Below, in pieces: positions 8,666-14,218 of a stretch of DNA of 14,218 bases (position 1 is its first letter; the number at the start of each line of letters is the position of its first letter). Source of the DNA: Clostridia bacterium (GTDB taxonomy: Bacteria > Bacillota > Clostridia > Oscillospirales > CAG-272); contig JAFVRI010000234.1 of the NCBI GenBank assembly GCA_017504335.1, forward strand, positions 1 to 14,218, written 5' to 3'. The position numbers and the translations under genes were made by a program. The notes beneath the pieces were generated by a model, which ran no database searches, had not been told where the DNA came from, and saw only the letters and a program-made list of their open reading frames with translations.

Positions 8666-8670
8666 ATATA

Positions 8671-8699
8671 AATATAACACATTTTTTGGGATTTGTAAA
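8671..8699 (-). promoter_or_regulatory. Sigma-A type promoter of the yybS-ftsH operon
   Basis: Read on the minus strand: -35 TTTACA (8699-8694), a 17-base spacer, -10 TATATT (8676-8671). One mismatch from TTGACA and one from TATAAT, with ideal spacing. Transcription would start near 8664, about 45 bases before the GTG start of yybS. An overlapping TATAAT lies a few bases downstream but has no convincing -35 partner. Confidence 0.65.
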
Positions 8700-8715
8700 C
8701 AGATTCCGCATATTT

Positions 8716-8731
8716 TTTATAAATTTATAAA
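8716..8731. promoter_or_regulatory. 16-base perfect AT palindrome between divergent promoters
   Basis: TTTATAAATTTATAAA is a perfect palindrome and also a direct repeat of TTTATAAA. It lies 17 bases upstream of the yybS -35 and 48 bases upstream of the lipoprotein-gene -35. It could bind a dimeric regulator or act as an UP-type or easily melted element. In AT-rich spacer DNA it may also be chance, so no function is asserted. Confidence 0.35.
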
Positions 8732-8778
8732 TGAGGAATGTTTTTACGAAAAGGGAATACGTGAGAGTCGGAACAGTA

Positions 8779-8807
8779 TTGACAGATTTTGTCGAATATG
8801 GTATAAT
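8779..8807 (+). promoter_or_regulatory. Consensus sigma-A promoter with extended -10 for the lipoprotein gene
   Basis: TTGACA (8779-8784), a 17-base spacer and TATAAT (8802-8807), preceded by TGG at 8799-8801, which makes an extended -10 TGnTATAAT. Both hexamers match consensus exactly. The start is predicted near 8814, giving a leader of about 26 bases to the TTG start at 8840. It predicts strong housekeeping expression unless a repressor binds. Confidence 0.9.
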
Positions 8808-8839
8808 CAAGCAAAATTTGGATTCGGAGGAAATGTCAC

Positions 8840-10420
8840 TTGAATCGATCTTTTAAGAGCAAGCACATGTATCGTCGGATTCGCCTTCTGCTTTCATTGG
8901 CTTGTGTTTCAGCACTGCTATTGTTATCGGGGGCTCTTGTGTCATGTGGAGAAGAGGAAGAGCTTCCCGATTTTGTCTCTTTGTTTCCCGAACAGGAGGA
9001 AAGCGAAACCAAAACGGAAAGCGAAACCGACCGCCAGACAGAGACCGAGACGGAATCCGATACCGAGCCTCCCTTTGTAAAGCGGATACGGATTGTCTTG
9101 CCCGAGCAACGAAGCGAGGATCTGTACGGACGGGCTAAGGAACTTGGAGACGCAATTGCCGATCGAACGGGGATCCCATATACCGTTTCCGATGATGGGC
9201 ATCTTTCCGACTATCATCCGGATGTGTATGAGCTTGTGATCGGGGAGAGCAAGCATCCCGATTGTGTCTATTGGATGCGGGGATTGAAAAAGGATGATTA
9301 CGTTTGTGTAGCCGGACGATATTCCGTGGTGCTCGGCGGCAAAACCGAGCAGGCAACTTTTTTGGCATTGCAGTGCTTCACCGAGCAATTTCTGCCCGAT
9401 GCCGATCCGTGGGGCTTGATCGAAGCGGGAACGTATATTGCGGAGAAACGGGAGTATGAACGGGAATTTGTGAGCTGGAACGGTGTGGAGCTTTCGGAAT
9501 GGCAAATCGTATATGAGCCGAGCGAAAACGGACAGGCGCGTATGCTCGCGGAGCGATTGCGTGACGAAATCGACCGTATTTCGGGCTATCGCCTTCCCAT
9601 GGTATCTATATCCGATTCGGAGGAGAAGCACCGAGACATCCTTCTTTCTGTTTGTGAGGAGTTGGGTGAAGAGGTACATCTGATCCCCGCGAAGGAGTCC
9701 ACACAGCTGCGCGCAGGAAACGGTGTGGGATTGAATCTGGCTGTTTCGGAATTTCTGGAGAGGCTGTTTTTGGATCCGGACGGAGATGGGAGCTGTGAGA
9801 ACAGGTTGGAGCATTCTGAGGTTTTGCGCTCCGAGCAGAGCCGTTTTCACATGGGATTGATCATTGGTGACCGAGAAATGATGTGGGAACAGCCCTCGGC
9901 GGTGCTCGCGGCGGTCGATTGGATTCGAAAAAACGATTGGAACGCGGTGTTTGTATCCGAACTGAGGGAGCAAACGGCACGGTATATCTGGCAGAATCTG
10001 GCAGACCGCACGATTCATACGTGGGCATCGGAGGAGTATGTTGCTTCCTGTATGACGGATCAGAATGCGGAAATGCTTTCTGAAACGTATGCTTCTGTGT
10101 CGGGTGTTCTCTTTGCCTGTCAGATTGGCGGAGAAAAGGGAGGCTTCCGATGGCTGGCGGTTCAGGAAGGAACTGAGCTTCCCGCATGGATTCTTGAGCA
10201 TCCGATTCCCCTGGTGATTACGGTTTGCGGAAACGAGGAAGGAGCGCTTGCGGATGCCACGAGGATCGGGCTGGACTGCCTTTGTGTAAAGCACGTGACT
10301 ACCGACGGCGGAAGTATGGTGCTTTCCGTGTACGCGACATCGGATCTCTTTTCGCTTCAAATCGAGGAACAGAACCAAGGGATCGGTATGATGGATCTTT
10401 GGGTTACTCGCTTGCACTAA
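8840..10420 (+). CDS. Predicted lipoprotein with duplicated alpha/beta domain, function unknown
   Basis: Not recognised as a named family. The 526 residues begin with a basic stretch and a hydrophobic core (about 15-32) ending in the lipobox LVSC, with C36 as the likely lipidated residue, so the protein should be anchored on the outside of the membrane. Residues about 50-77 form an acidic Thr/Glu/Ser linker. Residues about 82-190 and 221-310 look like two divergent copies of one domain: a strand, a helix (GRAKELGDAIADRTG; MLAERLRDEIDRISG), a second strand (YELVIGES; DILLSV) and a closing helix (FLALQCFTEQFL; NLAVSEFLERLF). The pattern recalls the N-terminal domain in front of some GH20 hexosaminidases and alpha-glucuronidases; this is inference. 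DPDGDG at 312-317 resembles a calcium loop but is incomplete. Residues about 335-526 are unassigned. TTG at 8840 is nine bases after GGAGG (8826-8830). Single-gene unit; codon use looks like its neighbours. Confidence 0.85.
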   Translation: MNRSFKSKHMYRRIRLLLSLACVSALLLLSGALVSCGEEEELPDFVSLFPEQEESETKTESETDRQTETETESDTEPPFVKRIRIVLPEQRSEDLYGRAKELGDAIADRTGIPYTVSDDGHLSDYHPDVYELVIGESKHPDCVYWMRGLKKDDYVCVAGRYSVVLGGKTEQATFLALQCFTEQFLPDADPWGLIEAGTYIAEKREYEREFVSWNGVELSEWQIVYEPSENGQARMLAERLRDEIDRISGYRLPMVSISDSEEKHRDILLSVCEELGEEVHLIPAKESTQLRAGNGVGLNLAVSEFLERLFLDPDGDGSCENRLEHSEVLRSEQSRFHMGLIIGDREMMWEQPSAVLAAVDWIRKNDWNAVFVSELREQTARYIWQNLADRTIHTWASEEYVASCMTDQNAEMLSETYASVSGVLFACQIGGEKGGFRWLAVQEGTELPAWILEHPIPLVITVCGNEEGALADATRIGLDCLCVKHVTTDGGSMVLSVYATSDLFSLQIEEQNQGIGMMDLWVTRLH

Positions 10421-10424
10421 GCAT

Positions 10425-10449
10425 CTTTTTGTTTGATTTGCACAAAAAG
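10425..10449 (+). repeat. Weak inverted repeat after the lipoprotein gene
   Basis: Perfect 8-base arms CTTTTTGT (10425-10432) and ACAAAAAG (10442-10449) around a 9-base loop, starting 5 bases after the stop codon. Only two pairs per stem are G-C and no T-run follows, so it is a poor intrinsic terminator; it could protect the 3' end. The DNA from 10450 to 10510 is A-rich and holds nothing else that I can name. Confidence 0.35.
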
Positions 10450-10510
10450 GAACTGAAAGGTTTTAAAAAAGTCAACAAATTCAAAAAATATAAAAAAATC
10501 AAAAAAACAC

Positions 10511-10539
10511 TTGCAATTTAAAAGGAAGTGTGATATAAT
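10511..10539 (+). promoter_or_regulatory. Promoter of the rimP-nusA-ylxR-ylxQ-infB operon
   Basis: -35 TTGCAA (10511-10516), a 17-base spacer and -10 TATAAT (10534-10539), preceded by TGA at 10531-10533, which gives an extended -10. Start predicted near 10546, so the leader to rimP is about 69 bases. The spacing and perfect -10 make this a strong candidate. Confidence 0.8.
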
Positions 10540-10553
10540 AACAGAGATGATGG

Positions 10554-10577
10554 GAGTGGGTTTGAAAGAACCCACTC
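10554..10577 (+). promoter_or_regulatory. 5'-leader hairpin of the rimP operon (possible attenuator)
   Basis: Arms GAGTGGGTT (10554-10562) and AACCCACTC (10569-10577) pair perfectly over 9 bases around a 6-base loop TGAAAG. In RNA, two G-U pairs could extend the stem. It begins about 8 bases after the predicted transcript start and ends 37 bases before rimP. The bases after it (TTAATTGTTAAATT) are only partly T-rich. It could be a weak terminator for reads arriving from the lipoprotein gene, an attenuator, or a 5'-end stabiliser. Confidence 0.6.
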
Positions 10578-10614
10578 TTAATTGTTAAATTGGAAAGTCG
10601 GATAGGAGGTTCGC

Positions 10615-11082
10615 ATGGCAAAGGGAGGCGGCGTTGTTGATACCGTTCGCGCACTTGCGGAGCCTGTGGCGGAGTCCATTGGCTGCTGGCTGTGGGACGT
10701 GGAATATGTGAAGGAAGGCGCCAGACGCGTTCTTCGCATCACCATTGACTCTGAGGAAGGGGTCAATATTGAGGACTGTGAAAAAATGCACCGCGCCATG
10801 GATCCTATTCTGGATGAAGCGGATCCGATTGAGGAGGCATATTTTTTGGAGGTATCTTCTCCCGGAGTTGAACGGGAACTGAAAACCGAGGAGCATATCA
10901 TGGCCTGCGAGGGCTGGGATGTGGAGGTGCGATTGTATGCACCGAGAGACGGCTCCAAGATTTATCGGGGCGTTCTTCTCCCGCTGGAGGAGGACGGAAT
11001 GATCCGCATTGACGCGGCAGGCAATACTCTGAGCTTTGAGCCAAATGCGGTGGCAAAGCTTTGCACGTATTTTGAATTTTGA
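10615..11082 (+). CDS. rimP: Ribosome maturation factor RimP
   Basis: Cytoplasmic factor needed for late assembly of the 30S ribosomal subunit. The 155-residue length is typical. The N-terminal alpha/beta domain ends in the family signature FLEVSSPGVER (77-87), followed by a C-terminal SH3-like barrel (about 92-155). WDVEYVKEGARRVLRITID (27-45) is also characteristic. ATG at 10615 has AGGAGG (10604-10609) five bases upstream, an excellent site. It is the first gene of the operon and lies 32 bases before nusA, the standard rimP-nusA arrangement. RimP makes the small subunit competent while infB at the other end of the operon starts translation on it. Confidence 0.95.
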   Translation: MAKGGGVVDTVRALAEPVAESIGCWLWDVEYVKEGARRVLRITIDSEEGVNIEDCEKMHRAMDPILDEADPIEEAYFLEVSSPGVERELKTEEHIMACEGWDVEVRLYAPRDGSKIYRGVLLPLEEDGMIRIDAAGNTLSFEPNAVAKLCTYFEF

Positions 11083-11114
11083 TCCAACAAAAACATAAAG
11101 GACGGAGCTTGAAC

Positions 11115-12140
11115 ATGAACAAGGAATTTTTTGTGGCATTGGACCTTCTGGAAAAGGAGAAGGGTATTCCCAAGGAATACATGATGGAGAAGATTGAGGC
11201 GGCATTGCTTTCCGCGTTGAAAAAGGAATACGGAAGCAGTACGCTGATGCGAGTTGCCATTGATCCTGTGAAAGAGGATGTAAAGGTCTATCTGCAGAAG
11301 GAGGTCGTGGAGGAGGTTACCAATCCTCAATGCCAAATCTCTCTGGAGGACGCAAAGGCAATTAGCAAGAGAAATACACTTGGCAAGATAGTAGAGACCG
11401 AGGTTAAGACCAAGAACCTTCGCCGCTTGAGTGCCGCTGCCGCAAAGTCGGTTATCATTCAGGGTATTCGCGAGGGTGAGCGAAAGGTGATGCAGGATGC
11501 GTACGAAAGCAAGCGCGAGGAGATCATCACCGCCACCGTCAGCAAGGTGGATCCTGTGAACGGAAATGTGATTTTGGAGACCGATAACGGACGCGCCGTT
11601 CTGCTGAAGAGCGAGCAGATCCCGGGAGAGAGCTTCTTTGTGGATCAGAAGGTAAAGGTGTTCGTGATGGAGGTCAATAAGGAGACGAGAGGTCCCTTGG
11701 TGACCTTGTCCCGTGTACATCCCGGACTGGTTCGCAGAATGTTCGAGCTGGAGGTTCCCGAAATTCAGGACGGAATCGTGATGGTAAAGGGTGTTGCCCG
11801 TGAGGCAGGCTCTCGAACCAAAATCGCTGTATGGTCCAGAGACGAGGACGTGGATGCGGTGGGCGCATGTATCGGTGCGCACGGAATGCGTATCGGCGGT
11901 ATCGTTGATGAATTGAACGGTGAAAAGATCGATATTGTAAAATACAGCGAAACCCCTGAGGAATTTGTTGCTGCCGCATTGGCACCCGCAGCGGTTCAGT
12001 CGGTGACCTTTACCGCAGAGCGCGCATGCCGTGTGGTGGTAGATGCCGATCAACTCTCCCTTGCCATCGGTAAGGAAGGACAGAATGCCCGTCTTGCCGC
12101 AAGACTGACGGGAATGAAGATCGACATCAAGTCCGAATAA
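11115..12140 (+). CDS. nusA: Transcription elongation/termination factor NusA
   Basis: RNA polymerase-binding protein that modulates pausing, termination and antitermination. The 341 residues show the N-terminal polymerase-binding domain (about 1-125, beginning NKEFFVALDLLEKEKGIPKE), an S1 domain (about 135-200), and two KH RNA-binding domains with GAHG at 254-257 and IGKEGQN at 318-324. It ends right after KH2 with no acidic repeats, as in Gram-positive NusA. ATG at 11115 was preferred because GGAG (11104-11107) lies seven bases upstream and the protein then starts as NusA proteins do; the frame is open back to 11079 but that would overlap the rimP stop. Followed 19 bases later by ylxR. Secure. 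Confidence 0.97.
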   Translation: MNKEFFVALDLLEKEKGIPKEYMMEKIEAALLSALKKEYGSSTLMRVAIDPVKEDVKVYLQKEVVEEVTNPQCQISLEDAKAISKRNTLGKIVETEVKTKNLRRLSAAAAKSVIIQGIREGERKVMQDAYESKREEIITATVSKVDPVNGNVILETDNGRAVLLKSEQIPGESFFVDQKVKVFVMEVNKETRGPLVTLSRVHPGLVRRMFELEVPEIQDGIVMVKGVAREAGSRTKIAVWSRDEDVDAVGACIGAHGMRIGGIVDELNGEKIDIVKYSETPEEFVAAALAPAAVQSVTFTAERACRVVVDADQLSLAIGKEGQNARLAARLTGMKIDIKSE

Positions 12141-12159
12141 CATAAAGGAGATCGGGTCT

Positions 12160-12441
12160 ATGGAACAAGCCAATAAGCCGAAAAAGATTCCGACCCGTCA
12201 ATGCCTCGGCTGTAACGAGCATAAGCCGAAGAAGGAGCTTCTTCGTGTGGTCCGTGATCCCGAGGGACAGGTTTCTCTGGATTTTACGGGAAAGAAATCG
12301 GGACGCGGTGCGTATATTTGCCATAGTCTCAAATGTCTGAAAAAAGCGAGAAAATCCCGACGGCTTGAGAAAAGCCTTGAATGCGAGATTCCCGAATCGG
12401 TGTTTGACCATATGGAAGAGGAGCTGGAAGCAGATGAATGA
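12160..12441 (+). CDS. ylxR: YlxR family RNA-binding protein (DUF448)
   Basis: Small basic protein of the YlxR family, encoded between nusA and infB in many Gram-positives. Family members have been described as nucleoid- or RNA-associated regulators, and the exact role here is not visible. The 93 residues carry PTRQCLGC near the start (11-18) and SGRGAYIC at 47-54, the two family signatures. C15, C18, C54 and C59 form a possible metal-binding quartet. The C-terminus is acidic. ATG at 12160 has AAAGGAG (12144-12150) nine bases upstream. The stop overlaps the next gene by 8 bases (ATGAATGA), so ylxR and ylxQ are probably translationally coupled. Confidence 0.92.
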   Translation: MEQANKPKKIPTRQCLGCNEHKPKKELLRVVRDPEGQVSLDFTGKKSGRGAYICHSLKCLKKARKSRRLEKSLECEIPESVFDHMEEELEADE

Positions 12442-12805
12442 GACGGCAGAAGAGCGCAAGCTTCTTCAAAGATTGGGGCTTTGTGTTCGAGCGGGATGCG
12501 TGATATTCGGTGTTCCCATGATTTGCGAAGCAATGCGCCGAGGCGGTTCATCCGCGCCTGTCAGTGTGTGGGAGGCAGGCGATACCTCGGAGAATACCCA
12601 CAAAAAAATTTCGGGTAAATGTACGTACTATAAAGTAAAGCATATTCGCCTTGCGTGCGACGGTGAGACACTTGCCTCAGCCCTTGGCAAAACAGGCTCT
12701 CTCGGAGCGGTTGCCGTGACAAACCGAGGAATGAGCGACATGGTAGAAGCAATCGAAAAAGAAGTCCACGGCAATCGAGCGACCCAAACGGAAGAAAAAC
12801 CGTAA
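12434..12805 (+). CDS. ylxQ: YlxQ, L7Ae-type RNA-binding protein
   Basis: Small L7Ae/L30e-superfamily protein; relatives bind kink-turn RNA, and the bacterial YlxQ proteins associate with ribosomal or structured RNA. The 123 residues begin in the L7Ae manner: a first helix, then LGLCVRAGCVIFGVPMICEA (14-33, compared with the common LGLAxRAGKxxxG pattern), then the loop DTSENTHKK (50-58), and a closing helix near 98-111. The tail from 112 is polar. ATG at 12434 was chosen because it overlaps the ylxR stop; the frame is open upstream to 12365 but that lies inside ylxR. It is the fourth gene of the operon, and infB follows after 50 bases. Confidence 0.88.
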   Translation: MNETAEERKLLQRLGLCVRAGCVIFGVPMICEAMRRGGSSAPVSVWEAGDTSENTHKKISGKCTYYKVKHIRLACDGETLASALGKTGSLGAVAVTNRGMSDMVEAIEKEVHGNRATQTEEKP

Positions 12806-12820
12806 ATCCATCGAAAGGAA

Positions 12821-12843
12821 GCCCTCCGCTGACCACGGAGAGC
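12821..12843 (+). promoter_or_regulatory. Hairpin that could mask the infB ribosome binding site
   Basis: GCCCTCCG (12821-12828) can pair with CGGAGAGC (12836-12843): seven pairs with one C-A mismatch, around a 7-base loop. The right arm contains the only GGAG (12837-12840) ahead of infB. GGAG stands 3 bases before an ATG-GTA-TGA mini reading frame (12844-12852) and 15 bases before the infB ATG. This suggests structure-dependent or coupled initiation; that is inference. Confidence 0.5.
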
Positions 12844-12855
12844 ATGGTATGAAGA

Positions 12856-14218
12856 ATGGCAGCAAATCAAGTATCCAATTCGTTGTTGAAGGTAAATCAA
12901 CTGGCAAAGGATCTGAATATGAAAAGCAAGGATGTGCTTGCGGTTCTGGAGGAAAAGGGAATCTCTGCCAAGAGTCAGAAGCCCATGGAGCCTCATGAAT
13001 TCGATCTTTTGTTCGATGCATTGACCAAAAGCAACCAAATTACAAATATCGAGGACTATCTGGACGGCATAACCTATATTCCCTCGGCTAAGAAGGCTGC
13101 CGATGCCAAAAAGCCCGAGATGAAGGAAGAGCCCAAGGCAGAGCCGAAGTCCGAGGTGAAGGCAGAGCCCAAGGTTGAGGAGAAGCCTGAGGTGAAAGCA
13201 GAGCCCAAGGCGGAAGTCAAGCCCGAGCCGAAGGTTGAGCAAAAGCCCGAGCCCAAAAATGAAGTGAAGGCAGAGCCGAAGCAGGAGGAGCGTAAGCCCG
13301 TTCCCGCTCAGTCCCGTCCTCAGCAGCCCCAGCAGCAGGGTCAGCAGAGACCCCAGCAGGGTGGATTCCAGCCGAGAGGTGACCGTCCTCAGGGTGGCCA
13401 GCAGAATGCGCCCTACGGACAGAGACCTCAGCAGGGACAGAGACCCCAGCAGGGCGGATTCCAGCCGAGAGGCGACCGTCCTCAGGGCGGACAGGGTGCA
13501 CCCTATGGTCAGAGACCTCAGGGAGGAGATCGCTTCGGAAACTCCTTCGGCAACCGCGACGGCCGCCCCGCAACGCAGGGAGCGCCTTTTGGTCAGAGAC
13601 CTCCCATGCAGAAGAACAACGATCGCTTTGGTGGCGGACAGTTTAGAGATAAGGATGAGCGTCAACAGAGCGCTCCCAAGGAAAAGTTCAAGCCACAGCC
13701 CATCGTCCGCAGTCAGACCATGAAGGGAGACGAAGCACCTAAGCAGAGAGGTGCTACCCGTGTGGTCGATATGAGAGGCGGCAATGTGGATCTGTCCAAG
13801 TACGATGAGAGACTGGATCATTTCGTTCCCGATTCTCTTGGCGATGCACGTGGCGGAAACCAGAAGCTGAAGAAGCAGAACGCGGCAGGCAGCAACCGTA
13901 TGCCCGGCGCGGGAGCTGCAAAGAACAATAAGTTTGCCAAGGGTAAGAAGAGCACACAGCCTGTTACCAAGGCACCTACCAGCGTAACGCTTCCCGAAGA
14001 GATTCTGGTCAGCGAGCTGGCATCCCGCCTGAAGGTCACCTCCGCTGAGGTGGTCAAGAGACTCATGATGCTCGGTATGATGGTTACGGTTAACCAAAGC
14101 GTGGATTTTGATACCGCTGCCATCGTTGCGGATGAAATGGGAATTGCAGCAACCAAGGAGGTTGTTGTTACCATTGAGGAGCGACTCTTCGACGACACCG
14201 AGGATAGCGAGGATACCC
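12856..14218 (+). CDS. infB: Translation initiation factor IF-2, N-terminal part, cut by window edge
   Basis: GTPase that places fMet-tRNA on the 30S subunit and promotes subunit joining; only the first 454 codons are visible and the GTP-binding domain lies beyond the edge. Seen: an IF2_N-type domain at about 10-60 (KVNQLAKDLNMKSKDVLAVL), a Lys/Glu/Pro-rich segment (about 86-147), a Gln/Pro/Gly/Arg-rich segment with two tandem repeats (165-225), a basic region, and a second IF2_N domain (about 379-440, LPEEILVSELASRLKVTSAE). This double IF2_N layout with a long disordered linker is common in Clostridia and Actinobacteria. An in-frame TGA at 12850-12852 rules out any upstream start. No good Shine-Dalgarno lies at normal distance from ATG 12856. 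Position after ylxQ fits the operon. Confidence 0.95.
   Translation, partial: MAANQVSNSLLKVNQLAKDLNMKSKDVLAVLEEKGISAKSQKPMEPHEFDLLFDALTKSNQITNIEDYLDGITYIPSAKKAADAKKPEMKEEPKAEPKSEVKAEPKVEEKPEVKAEPKAEVKPEPKVEQKPEPKNEVKAEPKQEERKPVPAQSRPQQPQQQGQQRPQQGGFQPRGDRPQGGQQNAPYGQRPQQGQRPQQGGFQPRGDRPQGGQGAPYGQRPQGGDRFGNSFGNRDGRPATQGAPFGQRPPMQKNNDRFGGGQFRDKDERQQSAPKEKFKPQPIVRSQTMKGDEAPKQRGATRVVDMRGGNVDLSKYDERLDHFVPDSLGDARGGNQKLKKQNAAGSNRMPGAGAAKNNKFAKGKKSTQPVTKAPTSVTLPEEILVSELASRLKVTSAEVVKRLMMLGMMVTVNQSVDFDTAAIVADEMGIAATKEVVVTIEERLFDDTEDSEDT
13111..13299 (+). repeat. Lys/Glu/Pro low-complexity repeats in infB
   Basis: Codons about 86-148 of infB repeat short units such as KAEPK, EVKAEPK and EEKPEVK. The DNA repeats imperfectly (gaggtgaaggcagagccc-like units), with much codon variation. 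The segment is strongly charged and probably disordered, forming the linker between the two IF2_N domains together with the Gln-rich part that follows. Confidence 0.8.
13348..13530 (+). repeat. 93-base tandem repeat in infB (two copies)
   Basis: Copy 1 is 13348-13440 (31 codons) and copy 2 is 13441-13530 (30 codons, one codon shorter). Both encode RPQQGGFQPRGDRPQGGQ, then APYGQRPQ after a short variable bit. A degenerate third trace, GAPFGQRPP, follows near 13579-13605. Copies differ by a few, mainly synonymous, bases, for example ggt/ggc, so the duplication is recent but not brand new. The repeat is in frame and keeps the reading frame open. Confidence 0.85.

Noticed and set aside
8620..8682. 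N-terminal extension of the YybS-like protein to the ATG at 8682
   Set aside because: The extension overlaps the predicted -10 element and lies upstream of the predicted start point; the GTG at 8619 has a ribosome site.
8942..10417. 491-codon minus-strand frame opposite the lipoprotein gene
   Set aside because: The plus-strand gene has a consensus promoter, a ribosome site, a signal peptide and a lipobox. The antisense frame has none of these and is rich in His/Arg/Pro typical of shadow frames.
10425..10449. Intrinsic terminator after the lipoprotein gene
   Set aside because: The stem is nearly all A-T and no T-run follows on either strand, so I list it only as an inverted repeat.
13348..13530. 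CRISPR-like array
   Set aside because: There are only two contiguous copies with no spacers, and they are in frame inside infB.
12628..14097. 489-codon minus-strand frame opposite ylxQ and infB
   Set aside because: Its Leu/Gly-rich repeats are simply the reverse complement of the infB low-complexity linker; infB is the real gene.

Overview
The window looks like the chromosome of a Gram-positive anaerobe of the class Clostridia. The reasons are the gene orders yybS-gdpP-rplI-dnaB and rimP-nusA-ylxR-ylxQ-infB, strong AGGAGG-type ribosome binding sites, GTG and TTG starts, a c-di-AMP phosphodiesterase gene and a Gram-positive style lipoprotein. I cannot place it to genus. Base composition is roughly balanced inside genes and AT-rich between them. 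I see no insertion sequence, CRISPR array, tRNA, rRNA or prophage gene.

Left part (1-8699, minus strand): one tightly packed operon read leftwards from a promoter at 8671-8699. Its order is yybS-like membrane protein (DUF2232), gdpP, rplI (bL9), dnaB (replicative helicase), tilS (tRNA-Ile lysidine synthetase) and ftsH (cut by the left edge). Gaps are 3 to 51 bases, so it is probably one transcript. It joins two groups that are separate in Bacillus subtilis: yybS-gdpP-rplI-dnaC and tilS-hprT-ftsH. The hpt gene usually found between tilS and ftsH is absent.

Middle part (8620-10614): a divergent AT-rich region holds the yybS promoter with two possible leader hairpins, a 16-base perfect palindrome, and a consensus promoter facing right. 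That promoter drives a single 526-residue lipoprotein gene of unknown function. The protein has a lipobox, an acidic Thr/Glu linker, what looks like two divergent copies of one alpha/beta domain, and an unassigned C-terminal part. It is the least explained gene here and the best candidate for something undescribed. A 194-base gap follows, with a second strong promoter and a 9-bp hairpin in the leader of the next operon.

Right part (10615-14218, plus strand): the translation/transcription operon rimP-nusA-ylxR-ylxQ-infB, with infB cut by the right edge before its GTPase domain. The visible IF-2 N-terminal extension is long and low in complexity, with Lys/Glu/Pro repeats and two near-identical 30-31 residue Gln/Gly/Pro/Arg repeats. 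Apart from the lipoprotein, all genes serve core replication, ribosome and tRNA maturation, proteolysis and second-messenger turnover.
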